Origin: Panthera uncia
Taxonomy: Eukaryota > Chordata > Mammalia > Carnivora > Felidae
Length of the DNA stretch: 64,000 nt
Direction of reading: 5' to 3'
Assembly (NCBI RefSeq): GCF_023721935.1
Contig: NC_064818.1
Coordinates: forward strand, 76,731,041 to 76,795,040
Shown here: in pieces, positions 61,459-64,000 of the stretch
How the letters are laid out: each line of letters opens with the position of its first letter
Numbering within the stretch: the first letter of the stretch is position 1
Notes under the pieces: model-generated
Told to the model about the DNA's origin: nothing
Database searches by the model: none
What the model saw: the letters and a program-made list of their open reading frames with translations, nothing else
Translations under genes and position numbers: made by a program

Positions 61459-61926
61459 ATTGAGTACTCTTCCCTCTCCGTGATTTCACTTTCCATGGTT
61501 TCAGTTACCCCCCCGGTTAACGTTGGTCTGGAAGCAGATGATGTTCCCCACGTACGGCCAGGAGGTCAGCCATAGCTTCGCGCTACGTCACATGCCTACG
61601 TCATTCACCTCCCTTTGGCTCATCATAGAGGCATTTTATCATCTCACATCACGACACAAAGAAAGGTGAGTACAGCACAATAAGATAGTTTGAGAAAGAG
61701 ACCACGTTGGTATATCTTTTATTATGGTATATGTTGAAAATTGTTCTATTTTATCATTAGTGATTGTTGTTCATCTCTTCCTGTGCCTGATTTATGAATT
61801 AAACTTTATCAGAGGAGAGCACATATTGGGAAAAAAACATATATAGAGTTCGATAATATTCATGGTTTCAGGCATCCCCTGGGGGTCTCAGGACTTATCC
61901 CCCTGCAGATCAGGGGGGACTACTAT
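61459..61926 (+). mobile_element. MER2-like TcMar-Tigger DNA transposon
   Basis: Left end ACTCTTCCCTCTCCGTGATT, then TCACTTTCCATGGTTTCAGT, AAGCAGATGATGTTCCCCAC, GACCACGTTGGTATATCTTT, ATTGTTCTATTTTATCATTA, GAATTAAACTTTATCAGAGG, GGTTTCAGGCATCCCCTGGG, right end AGGGGGGACTACTATA. Internal structure matches the nonautonomous Tigger/MER2 plan. A TA dinucleotide at each end fits the TA target duplication of this superfamily. Confidence 0.85.
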
Positions 61927-61934
61927 ACCACTCT

Positions 61935-62556
61935 TTCTTGCAAATCCTTTGCAGAGTCTTAAAATCTTTACTGAAGTATAACTGATGTACCAAAAACCCA
62001 CACATGTTTAAACTGTACAATTTGAAAAGGCGTGATATATGTGTGTTCTTGTGAAACTTTCACCATCCTCAAGATACTGAGTATATTACTCACCTCCAAG
62101 AACTGACCTTGGGCTCTTTTCCAGTATCTTCCTCCCACCCCTTCCCCCACCCCCTCATCTAGGTGACCACTGATCTGCTTTCTGTCCCTACAGATTGGTT
62201 TTCCTTTTCTAGAATTTCCTTTGGAATCACACAGTATGGATTCTTATTTGTCTGGTTTCTGGGTTTTTTTGTCTAGCATAATGGTTTTAAGTATCACCCA
62301 TGTTGCGTGTGTCATATTAATCCTATTAATCGCTGAGTAGTATTCCATTCTGTCGGTAAATCACCATTTGTTTATCCTTTCATGTGTTGATGAACATTTG
62401 GGTTGTTTCCAGCTTTGAACTATTACAAATAAAGCCACTATTAATAGTCAAGTGTAAGCCTTTGTAAGGACATAGGTTTACATTTCTTTTGGATGAATAC
62501 CTCAGAATGGAATGAGTGGGTTGTATGGTAGGAAATGTTTAACTTTTTTTTTTTTT

Positions 62557-62628
<72 letters not shown>

Positions 62629-63848
62629 GTAAGCAGGCTCCATGCCCAATACAGAGTCCCACTTGGGCCTTGATCCCACAACCCTGACATCATGACCTGA
62701 GCGGAAACCAAGTGCCAGATGCTTAACCAACTGAGCCACCCAGGTACCCCACATGTTTAACTTGTAAGGAATCTGCCAAACTCTTCCCCAAAGTGGTCAC
62801 ATTCCCACCAGCACTGTATGTTGGCTCCCCATCTTTGCTGGTAATTGGTATGGTCTGTTTTTTTGAGTTCAGACCTTCTGACAGGTGAGACGTGATATGT
62901 CCTTATTTTTTTTAATTTGTCTTTCCTTAAGGACTAATGACTTAAGCATCTTTTTAACGCATTTATCCATCACCTACAGATCTTCTTCGGCGAATTGTCT
63001 CTTTAAATCTCTCGTTCCTCCTCTGTGTTGGATTTGTGTTTTCTTGTTGCTGAATTTTTGAGTTTTTAAAAATGTATCGTCAGTACAATTCCTTTATCAG
63101 ATATGTGATCCCCAGATATTTTCTCCAAGACAGTGGCTTGTCGTTTCAAAGTGTCTTTTAAAGAATAGGTCTTCTTAATTTAGATACAGTCTAACGTATC
63201 CATTTTTGCTCTTTTAGATGGTATGTGTGATATTGTTTCTGGGAAATTTTTGCCTAACCCAAGGTCACAATAGACGTTTTAAAGTTTTAGGTCCTACGCT
63301 TAGTTACGTGCTTCTCTTTGAGTTAATGTTTGAATGGAGTGAGAGGTGAAGAAGTTCATTTTCACATATGGATAGCTGATTGTTGTAGCATCGTTTGTGC
63401 AAAAGATTTTTTTTTTTTCCCTTCACTCAACTGTCTCTGCATCTCTGTTGAAAATCAATTGAGCATTTATGTCTGGGTCTATTTCTGGGTTCTCTGTTCT
63501 GATCTATCAATCTCTTTGTCTATTCTGACACCAATCCACACTATTTTGGTTACTGTGGTTTATCATCAGCCTTGAATCCAAGCAAGGCAAGTACTCCAAA
63601 TGTGTTCTTTGTTTTCAAAGTTGTTTGCTGTGTTCTCAGCCTTTTTGCATTTCCATATGAATTTTAGAACTGTCTTGTCAATGTCCACAAGAAAAGCCTG
63701 CTAGGTAGGACTTAGGTGGCATTGAATCTATACATTAATTTGACATAAAATAGACATCTTAACCTCATTGAATCTTCTGATCCGTGGTCTTAATATGGTT
63801 CTCCATTTATTTAGATCTTCTTTATTTTATTTAAAAAAATAAAAAAAA
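61935..63848 (-). mobile_element. L1M LINE, 1.7 kb of ORF2 and 3'UTR, split by a SINE
   Basis: Antisense landmarks from the 3'UTR inward: TTTACTGAAGTATAACTGAT, TGACCACTGATCTGCTTTCT, GTAGTATTCCATTCTGTCGG, GAACATTTGGGTTGTTTCCA, then past the SINE AATCTGCCAAACTCTTCCCC, CATTCCCACCAGCACTGTAT, TTATCAGATATGTGATCCCC, TCTATTTCTGGGTTCTCTGT, TTTTGGTTACTGTGGTTTAT. It is the longest LINE in the window and is dead (no open ORF2). Confidence 0.92.
62546..62752 (-). mobile_element. CAN-SINE inside L1, with a very long GA tract
   Basis: ATGTTTAACTT at 62535-62545 is repeated at 62753-62763. The body reads GAATATGGTAAGCAGGCTCC, a variant not seen in the other copies, and the head ends GAGCCACCCAGGTACCCC. The GA tract at 62560-62623 has about 32 dinucleotides. 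Confidence 0.95.
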
Positions 63849-64000
63849 TTTTTTTAACGTTTATTTATTTTTGAGACAGAGAGAGACAGAGCATAAACGG
63901 GGGAGGGTCAGAGAGAGAGGGAGACACAGAATCTGAAACAGGCTCCAGGCTCTGAGCTGTCAGCACAGAACCCAACGTGGGGCTCAACCACGGACCGCGA
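63849..64000 (-). mobile_element. CAN-SINE (felid type), cut by the window end
   Basis: TTTTTTAACGTTTATTTATT tail, GAGACAGAGCATAAACGGGG, CACAGAATCTGAAACAGGCT, up to the B-box region GTGGGGCTCAACCACGGACC. The head lies beyond position 64000. Confidence 0.95.

Noticed and set aside
60440..63848. Functional LINE-1 or reverse transcriptase gene
   Set aside because: Only 3' parts are present, broken by stops, indels and SINE insertions. No 5' UTR, ORF1 or intact ORF2 is in the window.
1..64000. Bacterial operon, phage or plasmid content
   Set aside because: There is no run of adjacent coding frames with ribosome-binding sites. Mammalian interspersed repeats occur from end to end.

Overview
The window is carnivore nuclear DNA, most likely from a cat-family (felid) genome. 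The main evidence is 18 copies or fragments of the tRNA-Lys-derived CAN-SINE in its feliform form. This form has a head around GGTGGCTCAGTCGGTTAAGC, a body around GGCTCAGGTCATGATCTC, a TC-rich stretch and an AATAAATAAAC tail. Older mammalian repeats form the background: L1M, L2, MIR, a MaLR LTR, hAT-Charlie elements and Tigger. I find no protein-coding gene, no exon I can defend, no true tRNA or rRNA gene, and nothing bacterial or CRISPR-like. The open frames present are short, low-complexity, or lie inside repeats. This is intergenic or intronic sequence.

Layout. 1-9.5 kb: a possible CTCF site, a MIR, an L2 split by a SINE, a MaLR LTR, a local pair of similar 80-bp segments (5.29 and 6.66 kb) that I cannot assign to a family, and a TCCA satellite with an 80-bp higher-order unit. 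9.5-25 kb: MER20, three decayed L1 3' ends, a train of three SINEs (19.08-19.78 kb), a young-looking SINE with a perfect 15-bp target duplication (20.6 kb), and a 0.5-kb polypyrimidine tract holding a 100-N assembly gap. 25-41 kb: mostly single-copy sequence with MIR and L2 remnants, two related hAT elements (one split by a SINE with a perfect 20-bp duplication), a palindromic MITE and an MLT1-like LTR. 41-49 kb: two Z-DNA-prone tracts, then a CpG-rich patch, CTCF-like site and AT-rich homeodomain-motif block (43.6-45.1 kb), which is the best regulatory candidate here. 49-57.5 kb: a TTTCA/CTTCA pentanucleotide tract flanked by a 10-bp direct repeat, opposed L2 copies, an L1M remnant and a long antisense L2. 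57.5-64 kb: SINEs, then a nest of plus-strand L1M, Tigger and minus-strand L1, each L1 cut by a SINE. The window ends inside another SINE.

What the DNA may do. Between the repeats lie several AT-rich, repeat-free blocks dense in homeodomain, SOX and MEIS-like words. They look like conserved noncoding elements, which would fit the regulatory landscape of a developmental gene outside the window. Conservation cannot be tested from one sequence, so these calls are inference. Two sequence-wide oddities stand out: fourteen poly-C or poly-G runs of 10-15 bases, and old L1 copies that seem to have gained CpG sites. Both would fit a region under GC-biased substitution. Repeat family names come from remembered consensus sequences, and boundaries are approximate unless a target-site duplication is given.
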